Shown piece after piece: positions 23,854 through 32,124 of a stretch of 64,000 nucleotides of DNA (positions are counted from its first letter, which is position 1; every line of letters starts with the position of its first letter). The notes below the pieces were generated by a model. The model ran no database searches and had not been told where the DNA came from. It saw nothing but the letters and a program-made list of their open reading frames with translations. The DNA lies in contig NZ_JBIVRB010000020.1 of the NCBI RefSeq assembly GCF_044755465.1, positions 29,083 through 93,082 on the forward strand, given 5' to 3'. The translations under genes were made by a program, and so were the position numbers. Origin of the DNA: Peterkaempfera sp044755465 (lineage in GTDB: Bacteria > Actinomycetota > Actinomycetes > Streptomycetales > Streptomycetaceae).

Positions 23854-25450
23854 GCGGTGGCTCCTCGGCCGCGGGCAGGGTGAAGGTGGCGCGGGTCCCG
23901 GGGGAGTGGCCGGTGTCGATGCCGATGGTGCCGCCGTGGAACTCCACGACCTTGCGGCACATGGCCAGGCCGATGCCGTTGCCCGGGTAGGCGTCCTTGG
24001 TGTGCAGGCGCTGGAAGATGACGAAGACCTTCTCGGCGTACTGCGGGTCGATGCCGATGCCGTTGTCGGTCACCGCGAACCGCCACGACCCGCCGTCCCG
24101 GACGGCCTCGATGCGGATGCGCAGCGGCCGCTCCGGGCTGCGGAACTTCACCGCGTTGGACAGCAGGTTCTGCCAGAGCATGCCCAGTTGGGTGCCGTCC
24201 CCGGCGACGGTGGGGAGCGGGTCATGGGTGACCTCGGCGCCCGCCTCCTCGATGGCCACGCTGAGCGCGTCCAGGGTGGCGGTCAGGGTCTCCTCCAGGT
24301 CGACGGTGGTGTGCTGGTTGTGGACCCGGCCGACCCGGGAGAAGGCGAGCAGGTCGTGGATCAGCGTCTGCATGCGGTTGGCGCCGTCCACCGCGAAGGC
24401 GATGTACTGGTCGGCGCGCTGGTCGAGCTGCCCGGCGTAGCGGCGCTGGAGCAGCTGGCAGAAGCTGGCGACCTTGCGCAGCGGCTCCTGGAGGTCGTGC
24501 GAGGCCACATAGGCGAACTGCTCCAGCTCCGCGTTGGAGCGGCGCAGGTCGGCGGCCTGCTCATCCAGCTGGTGCCGGGCGTGCTCGGTGAAGGCCAGCT
24601 CATCGGCCAGCCGCTGCCGCATCGCCTCCACGTCCTCGGCGAGCCGGCGCAGGTCGGCGGGGCCGGTGCCGGCGATGGCGTGCCCGAACTGGCCGGCCGC
24701 CACCAGACGGGCGTCGGTGGAGAGCCGCTCCAGCGGGGTGGTGACACCCCGGCGCAGCCCTTCGAAGACCAGGACCGCGAGCAGCAGGATGACCCCGGCG
24801 ATGGCGGAGAAGATCCAGTTGCGCAGCGTCAGTGAGTGGTCGAGGTCGGCCCTGGCTCGGGCCCGCGATTCCTGGAGGTGCTGCTGCTGGCCGCCGGTGG
24901 CCTGGCGCAGCGCGTCGAAGGCGGCCCGGCCTTCGTCGGCGCGCTCGGTGGCCAGCGGGATCGGGCCGCCGCCGGGTGCGGCGGCGATCGGCTCGGCGAT
25001 CCTGGTCTGCCAGGCCCTGGCCCGGGACAGCACCAGCTCCAGATCGGCGCGCGCCGCCGGAGCGGAGCCGACCAGTGGCCGCAGCCGGTCGACGGCGGCC
25101 GTCTCGTCGAGGAGGCCCTGGGTGTAGGGCTGGAGGAAGTCCCGCTGTCCGGTCAGGCCGTAGCCCCGGATGCCGGTCTCCTGGTCGACCAGCGCGGCCT
25201 CCAGGCGCACCGCCGAGGTGAGCGCCGGCGAGCCGACGTCCACCAGCTGGTTGGTGGCCGACGCGGTCCGCGACAGCGTCCAGATCCCGAGTCCGCTGAG
25301 CAGCGCCAGCACGGCCAGCGAGGCGCTGACCCCGGTCTGGAGCCACCGCCTGGTCGTCCAGCCGGACCAGCGGTGCATGCCGCCGGACGCGTCTTCGACC
25401 CGTACGCCCCCAGCGGTCTCGCGCGGTGCCGGGGCGGTCTCGATCGCCAC
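23846..25450 (-). CDS. Sensor histidine kinase (CHASE3-like, HAMP, HisKA, HATPase)
   Basis: A 534-residue membrane sensor kinase. A helix at about 38-58 and another at about 215-235 flank an extracellular CHASE3-like helical domain (VDQETGIRGYGLTGQRDFL). HAMP follows, then a coiled coil, the H-box FAYVASHDLQEPLRKV with the phospho-accepting His, and ATPase boxes NLLSNAVKF, DNGIGIDP and GNGIGLAMC. The DLQEPLRKV type pairs with Rcp1-like single-domain regulators, one of which lies 500 bp away in divergent orientation. GTG 25450 is chosen for GGAGAGG 9 nt upstream. Confidence 0.85.
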   Translation of the reverse strand: MAIETAPAPRETAGGVRVEDASGGMHRWSGWTTRRWLQTGVSASLAVLALLSGLGIWTLSRTASATNQLVDVGSPALTSAVRLEAALVDQETGIRGYGLTGQRDFLQPYTQGLLDETAAVDRLRPLVGSAPAARADLELVLSRARAWQTRIAEPIAAAPGGGPIPLATERADEGRAAFDALRQATGGQQQHLQESRARARADLDHSLTLRNWIFSAIAGVILLLAVLVFEGLRRGVTTPLERLSTDARLVAAGQFGHAIAGTGPADLRRLAEDVEAMRQRLADELAFTEHARHQLDEQAADLRRSNAELEQFAYVASHDLQEPLRKVASFCQLLQRRYAGQLDQRADQYIAFAVDGANRMQTLIHDLLAFSRVGRVHNQHTTVDLEETLTATLDALSVAIEEAGAEVTHDPLPTVAGDGTQLGMLWQNLLSNAVKFRSPERPLRIRIEAVRDGGSWRFAVTDNGIGIDPQYAEKVFVIFQRLHTKDAYPGNGIGLAMCRKVVEFHGGTIGIDTGHSPGTRATFTLPAAEEPPQP

Positions 25451-25593
25451 GTCTCTGCCTCTCCGTGCCCGCCCCACCGGGGAGCGGGAGCAACCCGTCC
25501 GGCCGACCCGCGTCGGCGCGGCAAGAGCCTCACAGTACAGCCCGGCCGACAACACTGGTTGTCTCACCTCCGGGTGGGCCATAGGGTGGGCCC

Positions 25594-25947
25594 ATGCCCG
25601 GCACGCACTTCTCCCTCTCGCTGAGCGAAGTCGAGATCGCCGCGCTCCTGGAGCGGGCGGTTGACGACCTCACCCGACGCGCGGCCGACCGCGCCTGCCA
25701 GCCGCTCGACGGCCATGACGGCGGCCCGACCGAGGCCCTGGCACACCTCCATATGCTGGTGCACCTCCAGCAGGCGGTGGAGCGCCTCGCCGACCGGGCG
25801 GCCGAGCAGGCCGCCGAGGCCGGCGCCGGATACCCCCAACTGGGGCGGGCCTGCAACATCAGCCGCCAGGGCGCCCGGCGCCGCTGGCCCGGGTTGGTCA
25901 CCGCACAACCCAGCCGCCCTACGACGCACACCGACCGGAGCCGATAG
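25594..25947 (+). CDS. Small helical protein with HTH-like segment
   Basis: A 117-residue protein. The N-terminal two-thirds is helical and rich in Ala/Glu/Leu (LSEVEIAALLERAVDDLTRR). Near residue 80, YPQLGRACNISRQGARRRWP looks like a helix-turn-helix of the kind found in many small Streptomyces proteins. It starts 144 bp from the divergent kinase and ends 3 nt before the response regulator gene, so it is probably co-transcribed with it. DNA binding is inference. Confidence 0.65.
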   Translation: MPGTHFSLSLSEVEIAALLERAVDDLTRRAADRACQPLDGHDGGPTEALAHLHMLVHLQQAVERLADRAAEQAAEAGAGYPQLGRACNISRQGARRRWPGLVTAQPSRPTTHTDRSR

Positions 25948-25950
25948 ATC

Positions 25951-26385
25951 ATGATGGCAGCCCCCACCCGCCCCTATGACGTCCTGCTGGTCGAGGACGA
26001 CCCGGCCGATGCCATGCTCATCGAGGACGCCCTGCTGGAGCGCGGCGCGGCTCGCAGCCTGACCCAGGTGCAGGACGGTGTCGCCGCGCTGGACTACCTC
26101 CGCGACCCGGCCACCTCCCGGCCCGACCTGATCGTGCTGGACCTCAACATGCCCCGCATGAACGGCCGCGAGTTCCTCTCGGTGCTGAAGGTGGACGAGC
26201 GGCTGCGGGCCATCCCGGTGGTCGTGCTCACCACCTCCTCCGCCCCGGACGACGTCTCCGGCGCCTACCAGCGCCACGCCAACGCGTACGTCACCAAGCC
26301 GGTGAACCTCGACGACTTCATCCGGGCCGTCCACAGCATCGACGCGTTCTACCTCGACACCGCCGCCAAGCTGCCCCGCGACTGA
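25951..26385 (+). CDS. Single-domain response regulator (Rcp1-like)
   Basis: A 144-residue CheY-like receiver without output domain. Acidic pocket residues lie in LLVEDDPADAMLIEDALLE, the phospho-acceptor Asp is in DLIVLDLNMPRMNG, the Thr/Ser in VVVLTTSSAPDD and the conserved Lys in AYVTKPVN. The spacing DDPADAMLIEDAL is that of Rcp1 regulators that take phosphate from phytochrome-type or CHASE3 kinases such as the divergent neighbour. With no DNA-binding part it likely acts through protein contacts or a phosphorelay. Confidence 0.9.
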   Translation: MMAAPTRPYDVLLVEDDPADAMLIEDALLERGAARSLTQVQDGVAALDYLRDPATSRPDLIVLDLNMPRMNGREFLSVLKVDERLRAIPVVVLTTSSAPDDVSGAYQRHANAYVTKPVNLDDFIRAVHSIDAFYLDTAAKLPRD

Positions 26386-26403
26386 ACAGGCCCACCCGGA
26401 CGA

Positions 26404-26436
26404 CCAGGTGCGCGGGGCCCCGCCCCGCGCACCTGG
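26404..26436. terminator. Bidirectional terminator hairpin
   Basis: CCAGGTGCGCGGGG pairs perfectly (14 bp) with CCCCGCGCACCTGG over a 5-nt loop. It lies between the convergent ends of the response regulator and the Ig-like secreted protein gene. Confidence 0.75.
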
Positions 26437-26443
26437 CGTACCG

Positions 26444-28123
26444 TCACCGCACGTCGACGAAGTCGAGCGCCGAGCGGGCCGCGAAATGGCCGGCGTCCCC
26501 CGCGAAGGAGACCGCCCAGGTGCCGTCCTTCGTGGCCTTGACCTTGACGCTGAAGCGGCCCTTGCGGTCCGTGACGGCCTTGGCCACGGTCCGCCAGGCG
26601 GTGGAGCCCTGGGCCCGGAAGACCACCGCCACCCGCTGCTTGCCGTAAGCCCGCCAGGCCGTGGTGCCCTGTTGGAGCACGCCCTTCACGGTGACCTTCT
26701 TCCCCTTGGCCACCGGCTGCGGGGAGATCTTCACGCTGACCACGCGGGCGTTGGTGCGGGCGAGTCTGACGCCGCCCGAGGCCCGGTCCTGGAAAGCGGC
26801 GCCGGCGCGGTGGTGGACGCGGTACCAGCCGGAGAGGTGGGTGGTCGTGGCGGAGACCTTGAAGGAACCGGTGGCGCCCACCGAGGCGGTGGCCAGGCGC
26901 TTCCAGCCGGTCTTCCCCGTGGCCGAGTACTCCAGGTCGACGCTCTGGCCGGTCACCCTGGGCGAGCCGGCCACCGTCGCGGCGAGCTTGCCGGTGGCGG
27001 TGACCCTGTGGTCGGCGCCCAGCACGGCGTGGAATCCGGTGACCGCGACCGGCAGCTGGACCTGGAGCGGGACCGACGCCCACGCGTTGCTCAGATAGGG
27101 CTGCTCGGCGGCGGTGCTGACACTGAAGTTGCCGGGCCGCCGGACGGTGAACCGGGCGCTGAACGAGCCGTCCGCGCCGGTGACGGCGGTGGCCTTCGCG
27201 GCCGGGAGGTCACCACCGTCGTCGTAGGTCAGCGTCACCGTGCGGCCCGCCAGCGGGTGCCGGGTGCCGGGGGCGGCGTTCTCCTGCCAGTCGGCGACCC
27301 CGGAGACGGTCACCGTCGCGCCGGAGAGCACCCGGGTGGCGGACGTCTTGGCGGTGAGTGCCACGGTGCCGTCGACCAGGCCGACCGACAGGTTGCAGGC
27401 GGCGGTGCCGACGACCTGCGCCGCCGGGTCGGACCCGTCGTGCGCGGTGATCCGGAAGGTGGCTCCGCCGGCCACGGTCAGGCTCTGGCGGAAGGAGCCG
27501 TCGTCGGAGATCGGCACCTCGACGGTCGCGGTGTCGGCGCTGTTCTGCTGCGTCCGCGCCACCGTCACCGTGCCCACGAAGGGCTGGAGTTGCCCGTCGC
27601 GGGGGTCCCGGCCCAGGACCGTGCCCGAGACGGTCACCGCCTTGTGGTCGGCGTCGACCGTGGCCCGGTCGGTGCGGGCCACCGTGACCACCGGCTGGAC
27701 GGTGTAGTCCAGAACCCCGGTCGCGGAGACCGCGGTCCCCGGGTGGCTCGGGAAGGGCAGCGCGGCGTAGACCTCGTATCTGCCCAGGGCGTCGAGCTGG
27801 ACCGGCTCGCTGGTGTACCAGGTCTCGGCGTCCTCACCGGGAACCCACGTCACGGGCACGACGAGGTACGGCAGCGCTGTGTTGTACGGCCTGATCCGCA
27901 GCACGTCCGGCGGAAGCAGTGTCGTCGGCGCGTGCAGCATCACCACGCCCCGGGCCCCCGGCCGACTGCCGAAGGCGTCCTTCGGGGATATGGAGTCGCC
28001 GGTCGCGGTGCAGCTGGGCGCCACCGCTGCTCCGCTCGTGGCGGCCGGCGTGGCCAGGGCGCTCGTCGGCACCGCAGCCGTAAGGAGGGCCGCCAGCAGA
28101 ACGGCCGTCAGAGAGCGTTTCAC
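26444..28123 (-). CDS. Secreted protein with repeated Ig-like domains
   Basis: A 559-residue exported protein. Signal peptide 1-24 (LTAAVPTSALA). The mature part is built of beta-sandwich modules with the recurring pattern 'V-T-V-S-G-V ... G-R-x-V-T-L ... T-D-x-x-G-S-F' (for example TVTVSGTV, ATVTVSGVAD, KKVTVKGVL, each followed by a DGSF/KGRFS turn), at least four copies. This is typical of surface-exposed Ig/bacterial adhesin-like proteins. No LPxTG anchor or catalytic motif is visible. GTG start at 28123, preceded by GGGGGTCC. Ligand unknown. Confidence 0.75.
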   Translation of the reverse strand: MKRSLTAVLLAALLTAAVPTSALATPAATSGAAVAPSCTATGDSISPKDAFGSRPGARGVVMLHAPTTLLPPDVLRIRPYNTALPYLVVPVTWVPGEDAETWYTSEPVQLDALGRYEVYAALPFPSHPGTAVSATGVLDYTVQPVVTVARTDRATVDADHKAVTVSGTVLGRDPRDGQLQPFVGTVTVARTQQNSADTATVEVPISDDGSFRQSLTVAGGATFRITAHDGSDPAAQVVGTAACNLSVGLVDGTVALTAKTSATRVLSGATVTVSGVADWQENAAPGTRHPLAGRTVTLTYDDGGDLPAAKATAVTGADGSFSARFTVRRPGNFSVSTAAEQPYLSNAWASVPLQVQLPVAVTGFHAVLGADHRVTATGKLAATVAGSPRVTGQSVDLEYSATGKTGWKRLATASVGATGSFKVSATTTHLSGWYRVHHRAGAAFQDRASGGVRLARTNARVVSVKISPQPVAKGKKVTVKGVLQQGTTAWRAYGKQRVAVVFRAQGSTAWRTVAKAVTDRKGRFSVKVKATKDGTWAVSFAGDAGHFAARSALDFVDVR

Positions 28124-28434
28124 ACAGGACCCCCGTCATGGGTGGGAAGGCGGATCACACGGAACCTCATGTCCCGGACCGACCATAGTGGCCGGGACTG
28201 ACAGCCGGTCCGGAACGGCAGTGTTCACCGGCTCCACGGCCCGGCACCTCTCGGCGGCGCGGCCCGGCCCGGTCGCCGGCCGGGCGGTGACCGGACGGTG
28301 GCCGGGCGGGGGACGGCCCGTGCCGCCGCAGGTCTGGTGGAGACGCCGCCGCTGCTCTAGGGTGCCGTGCTGCTGCCTCTGAGCGCGTCGCTCGCGGGAC
28401 ATACCTGAGAAACCCCTACCCGAGTGGAGAAGCC
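28124..28434. other. Divergent intergenic region (311 bp)
   Basis: Between two divergent secreted-protein genes. No open frame here has acceptable codon bias. I saw no clear repeat or promoter. Confidence 0.4.
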
Positions 28435-29292
28435 ATGGGGCACCCCACCGCGAAGACCCGCAGACGGTCCACCCTGTTAGGCGCCGTGGCCCTGGCCGCC
28501 GTCACAGCGGTGGCCACCACGGGCGGCGCCGCGCCGGTGCGCGGCGGCCACGGCGGTCAGCCGAAGGGGAGCTGCGCCGACCGCTCCCACTCCCGGCTGC
28601 TGTTCTGCGAGGACTTCGAACACCTGCCGCGCGGCGGCGCCACCAGCCTCCACTGGGGCGTGGAGACCAAGCACGCGACGCTCAAGGTCGAGCGCGACCA
28701 GGGGCGCGGCCGCGACCACCGCCCGGGGCAGGTGCTGCACCTGCACACCCAGGGCAACGGCTACGCCTTCCTGGACGTCAATGACTTCGCCGCCCCCGGC
28801 AACAGCTTCTACGGCCGGATGCGGGTGCGGGTCGACGCCTTCCCCACCGCCCCGGACTGGGCGCACTTCACCCTGGTCGAGGCCACCGGCAGCGGCGACG
28901 GCAGCGTGGTCCGGCCGATCGGCGGCCAGTACGTGCCGACCGTCGGACGTGGCACGGCGCTCTGGGGCGTCGGCTCCGACGGCGGTCCGACCGGCGACTG
29001 GACCAACTGGCGGGAGTCCGCCCCGGCCAAGGCCGCGAAGTGGTCCTGCATGGAGTGGCAGCTGGACGCCACCCGCAACCGGGTCTCGGTGTGGATCGAC
29101 GGGAAGCCCAAGCCCGACCTCACCGTGAGCACCACCCAGCACGGCGGCAACCCCGTGGACTTCGTCCTTCCCAAGATCGACAACGTCCGCATCGGCTGGC
29201 AGCTCTACCAGGGGAACCCGGCCCCGTCCTCCTATGACGTACGCCTGGACGACCTGGCCCTGGGCACCAAGCGCATCGGCTGCGGAAACTGA
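28435..29292 (+). CDS. Secreted Cip1-like beta-jelly-roll protein with TTA codon
   Basis: A 285-residue exported protein with a signal peptide of about 33 residues. The mature part starts near SRLLFCEDFEHLPRGGA and continues as a jelly-roll fold (VLHLHTQGNGYAFLDVND; NSFYGRMRVRVDAFP; RVSVWIDGKPKPDLTV). This resembles Cip1, a cellulose-induced protein related to PL7/PL20 lyases; enzymatic activity of the group is uncertain. Leu15 in the signal peptide is TTA (28477-28479), so synthesis should depend on bldA tRNA. Its stop codon is the first base triplet of a 14-bp tandem repeat. Confidence 0.7.
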   Translation: MGHPTAKTRRRSTLLGAVALAAVTAVATTGGAAPVRGGHGGQPKGSCADRSHSRLLFCEDFEHLPRGGATSLHWGVETKHATLKVERDQGRGRDHRPGQVLHLHTQGNGYAFLDVNDFAAPGNSFYGRMRVRVDAFPTAPDWAHFTLVEATGSGDGSVVRPIGGQYVPTVGRGTALWGVGSDGGPTGDWTNWRESAPAKAAKWSCMEWQLDATRNRVSVWIDGKPKPDLTVSTTQHGGNPVDFVLPKIDNVRIGWQLYQGNPAPSSYDVRLDDLALGTKRIGCGN

Positions 29293-29331
29293 CGTCCGGA
29301 CACTGACGTCCGGACACTGACGTCCGGACAC
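29290..29331. repeat. 14-bp tandem repeat, three copies, starting at a stop codon
   Basis: TGACGTCCGGACAC occurs three times head to tail (29290-29303, 29304-29317, 29318-29331), identical. The first TGA is the stop of the Cip1-like gene. Each unit contains the 8-bp palindrome GTCCGGAC. Confidence 0.9.
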
Positions 29332-29343
29332 CACGGATGACTC

Positions 29344-29377
29344 CCGCCCCCACCCGGCCACCACCGGGCGGGGGCGG
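29344..29377 (+). terminator. Terminator hairpin after the Cip1-like gene
   Basis: CCGCCCCCACCCGG pairs with CCGGGCGGGGGCGG (13 of 14 positions) over a 6-nt loop, followed by TTCCGTT. Confidence 0.65.
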
Positions 29378-29424
29378 TTCCGTTCGGATAGGGTCACCTC
29401 GCAACACGGCGTGGAGGGGACCGC

Positions 29425-30894
29425 ATGGCGCGGGTTGCGGTGGTCGGCGGCGGGATCGGCGGCCTGGCCGCCGCGCTGTTCCTGGGGCGCAGGGGCCACA
29501 CGGTGACGGTGTGGGAGCGCGACGGCCGCCGCCCGGGTACCGACCTCGACCAGGACTTCTTCGCCTGGCGCCGCCCGGGGGTGCCGCAGGCGATCCAGCC
29601 GCACGGCCTGCTCGCCCCGGTCCGCCGGATACTGCGCGCCGAGGCCCCGGACGTGTACGAGGCGATGCTGCGGCTGGGGGCCCGCGAACGTCACGAGTTC
29701 GAGTGGTTCGCCGAGCGGCCGCCGGCCCGCCCGGGGGACGAGGACCTGGTGACCGTACAGACGCGGCGCATCGTCCTGGAGGCCGCGCTGCATGACGCCG
29801 TACGGCGCGAGCCGAGCGTCGAGGTGCTGCTCGGGGAGGCGGTCACCGGACTGCTGGTCGACCAGCACGGGAACATTCCGCAGGTCACCGGGGTACGGTC
29901 GGCAGCCGGGGCGCACCCGGCCGACCTGGTGCTCGACGCGGGCGGCCGCCGCTCCCCGGTCACCGGCTGGCTGGCCGAGGCGGGCTGCCGCAGCGCGGTG
30001 GTGGAGAACCACCACATCGGGATCGCGTACTTCTGCCGCTGGTACCGGCTGCGCGCCGACGGGCCGCGGCCCCCCGGGCGGGTCAGGACCGGCTCGATGT
30101 CGGCCTTCGCCGTCGGCGGGGTGTTCCCGTCGGACAACGGCACCTTCGCGGTGGCCCTGACCGTCTCCACCACCGACCCGACCCGGGGCGCCCTGCGCGA
30201 CCCGGCGGTGTTCGAGGCGGCCGCCCGTTGCTTCCCCGCTGCCGCCGCCTGGTTGGCACTGGACCATGGGCCGATCTCGGACGTGCATGCGATGGCCGGT
30301 CTGGACAACCGCTGGACCGCCCTGGTGGATGACACGGGCCCGGTGGTCAACGGGCTCGTCGGCGTCGGGGACTCCGTCACGCACACCAACCCCACCCTCG
30401 GCCAGGGCACCGCCCTGGCCCTCCAGGCCGGGCAGTGGGTGGCCCATCACCTCGACGCCGCCCCGGCCGACCCGGCGGCCGTCACCGAGGACCACCACCG
30501 GTGGTCCCTGCGGGCACTGCGCCCCTGGTTCGATGCCCAAGTCGCGGTCGACCGGGCCAATGCGACCCGGCTCTCGGCGGGGGAACCGCCGGGGCCACCC
30601 GCTGCCATCGCCCGGGAGCGGGCCGCCCTGGCCGCGTGCGCGTTCGACGATCCGGTGGTGATGCGGGCCCGAGCACTGGTCCGCCACCTGGTCCTCCCCG
30701 CGGAGCAGGCGTACGGCACCGAGGAGGTACGCACCCGGGTGGCGCGCCGGCTGGGCGACCACCCGGACTTCACGCCCACGTTCGACGGCCCCGACCGTGG
30801 GGAGTGGGAGGCGGTCACCGACCGGGGCGGGCCCCCTTCACCAGCTCATCTCAGCTGGGAACATCCGGCAGCAGAAGATCCTGCCCTAGAGTGA
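29425..30894 (+). CDS. FAD-dependent monooxygenase-like oxidoreductase
   Basis: A 489-residue flavoprotein of the p-hydroxybenzoate hydroxylase-like superfamily. The ADP-binding motif GGGIGGLAAALFLGRRG is at residues 8-24, followed by WERD, and the second FAD motif GVGDSVTHTNPTLGQG lies near residue 312. Family members hydroxylate or halogenate aromatic substrates or reduce geranylgeranyl groups; the substrate is unknown. It ends 4 nt before a MarR regulator and a flavin reductase on the same strand, so the three may form a small redox operon. Confidence 0.8.
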   Translation: MARVAVVGGGIGGLAAALFLGRRGHTVTVWERDGRRPGTDLDQDFFAWRRPGVPQAIQPHGLLAPVRRILRAEAPDVYEAMLRLGARERHEFEWFAERPPARPGDEDLVTVQTRRIVLEAALHDAVRREPSVEVLLGEAVTGLLVDQHGNIPQVTGVRSAAGAHPADLVLDAGGRRSPVTGWLAEAGCRSAVVENHHIGIAYFCRWYRLRADGPRPPGRVRTGSMSAFAVGGVFPSDNGTFAVALTVSTTDPTRGALRDPAVFEAAARCFPAAAAWLALDHGPISDVHAMAGLDNRWTALVDDTGPVVNGLVGVGDSVTHTNPTLGQGTALALQAGQWVAHHLDAAPADPAAVTEDHHRWSLRALRPWFDAQVAVDRANATRLSAGEPPGPPAAIARERAALAACAFDDPVVMRARALVRHLVLPAEQAYGTEEVRTRVARRLGDHPDFTPTFDGPDRGEWEAVTDRGGPPSPAHLSWEHPAAEDPALE

Positions 30895-30898
30895 ACGG

Positions 30899-31438
30899 AT
30901 GGACGACCCGTCACCCGCCCGGCCCACCGATCTGACCTGGCTGCTCATCCGGGCCGCGCAGCACCTGCGCGCCGAGCTCGACTCGGTCGCCCGCGCGCAC
31001 GGCCTCGCCGGGCTGCGCGACTGGGTCGTGCTGGCCGCCCTCGACGCGCACCGGGGGCGTACGCAACTCCAACTCGGCGGTGAGCTCGGCGTGGACAAGA
31101 CCACGCTGACCCTGGTGCTGGACCGGCTCGAACGCGACGGCCTGGCCGTCCGCCGCAACGACCCCGCCGACCGGCGCGCGCGCATCCCCGAGATCACCGA
31201 CGACGGCCGCGCCCTGCAAGGCCGGATCGCCCTGGCCCGCGACCGGGCCGAGGCCGCGCTGCTCAGCTGCTGCACCGACCAGGAGCAGCAGCAGCTGCGC
31301 TCGCTGCTCACCCGCCTGGCCGGTCCGACCGGCGCCGGCGGCCCGGTGTGCACCGCAGCCGCCGCCTGCACCGAGGCTCCCGCCCGCACCGAAGACCGGG
31401 CGACCCCCACCAACCGCGACAGAGGAGAAACAGCGTGA
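30899..31438 (+). CDS. MarR-family transcriptional regulator
   Basis: A 179-residue winged-helix regulator. The HTH is TQLQLGGELGVDKTTLTLVLDRLERDGLAVRR and the wing RNDPADRRARIPEITDDGR, in the standard order; helices before and after form the dimer part. The C-terminal 30 residues are Ala/Thr-rich. It is between the flavin monooxygenase and the FMN reductase genes and its stop overlaps the reductase start by 4 bp, so it probably controls this set in response to a redox or phenolic ligand. Confidence 0.88.
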   Translation: MDDPSPARPTDLTWLLIRAAQHLRAELDSVARAHGLAGLRDWVVLAALDAHRGRTQLQLGGELGVDKTTLTLVLDRLERDGLAVRRNDPADRRARIPEITDDGRALQGRIALARDRAEAALLSCCTDQEQQQLRSLLTRLAGPTGAGGPVCTAAAACTEAPARTEDRATPTNRDRGETA

Positions 31439-32013
31439 CACTCATCCAGGTCGTCAACGGCTCCACCCGCGAGGGCAGGTTCAGCGAGAAGGTCGCGGCC
31501 TGGGTGGTGGAACACCTCGCCGCGCGCGGTGACTTCGACGTCGAGGTGCTCGACCTGCGCGACCACCCGCTGCCCTTCTTCGACCAGGCGCCCCCGGCCC
31601 GCACGCTGCGCAACTACCCCAACGAGGAGGTGGCCCGGCTGGGGCGCGAGCTGGACCGGGCGGACGGCTATGTCGTGCTCGTCGCGGAGTACAACCACGG
31701 CTACACCGCCGTGCTGAAGAACGCGATGGACCACACCTTCGTGGAGTGGCGGCGCAAGCCCATCACCTTCGTCGGCTGGGGCAATGTGGGTGGCGCCCGC
31801 GCGATCGAGCAGTTGCGGGAGGTGGCGGTGGAGTTCGAGATGGCGCCGCTGCGACACGCCGTCCACATCATGCCCGACCTCATGCGGCCGGCGATGCAGT
31901 CCTCGGACCCGTTCGACACCGGGGTGTTCGCCCCGCTGGAGCCCAAGCTGAAGCTGCTGGCCGAGGACCTCGCCTGGTGGACCACGGCCCTCACCACGGC
32001 CCGCGCCCGGTAG
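31435..32013 (+). CDS. NADPH-dependent FMN reductase-like flavodoxin-fold protein
   Basis: A 192-residue flavodoxin-fold reductase. The FMN phosphate loop is NGSTREGRFSEKVA at residues 8-21, and EYNHGYTAVLKNAMDHTF is the conserved flavin-binding and dimer stretch of the ArsH/YieF/AzoR-like group. These enzymes reduce FMN, quinones or nitro/azo compounds. GTG 31435 is chosen because AGAGGAGAAA precedes it and it overlaps the MarR stop (GTGA), indicating translational coupling. Confidence 0.88.
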   Translation: MTLIQVVNGSTREGRFSEKVAAWVVEHLAARGDFDVEVLDLRDHPLPFFDQAPPARTLRNYPNEEVARLGRELDRADGYVVLVAEYNHGYTAVLKNAMDHTFVEWRRKPITFVGWGNVGGARAIEQLREVAVEFEMAPLRHAVHIMPDLMRPAMQSSDPFDTGVFAPLEPKLKLLAEDLAWWTTALTTARAR

Positions 32014-32124
32014 CCGGGACGACGTCCGGCCCGGCCCGCCGCCCGCCGGGCGCGGGTCGGCGGCCCGGGTTAGTCTGCGCACGGCCGGGCAGCAGCCGGT
32101 CCGGGGCGGCAGGAGGGACGGTCG

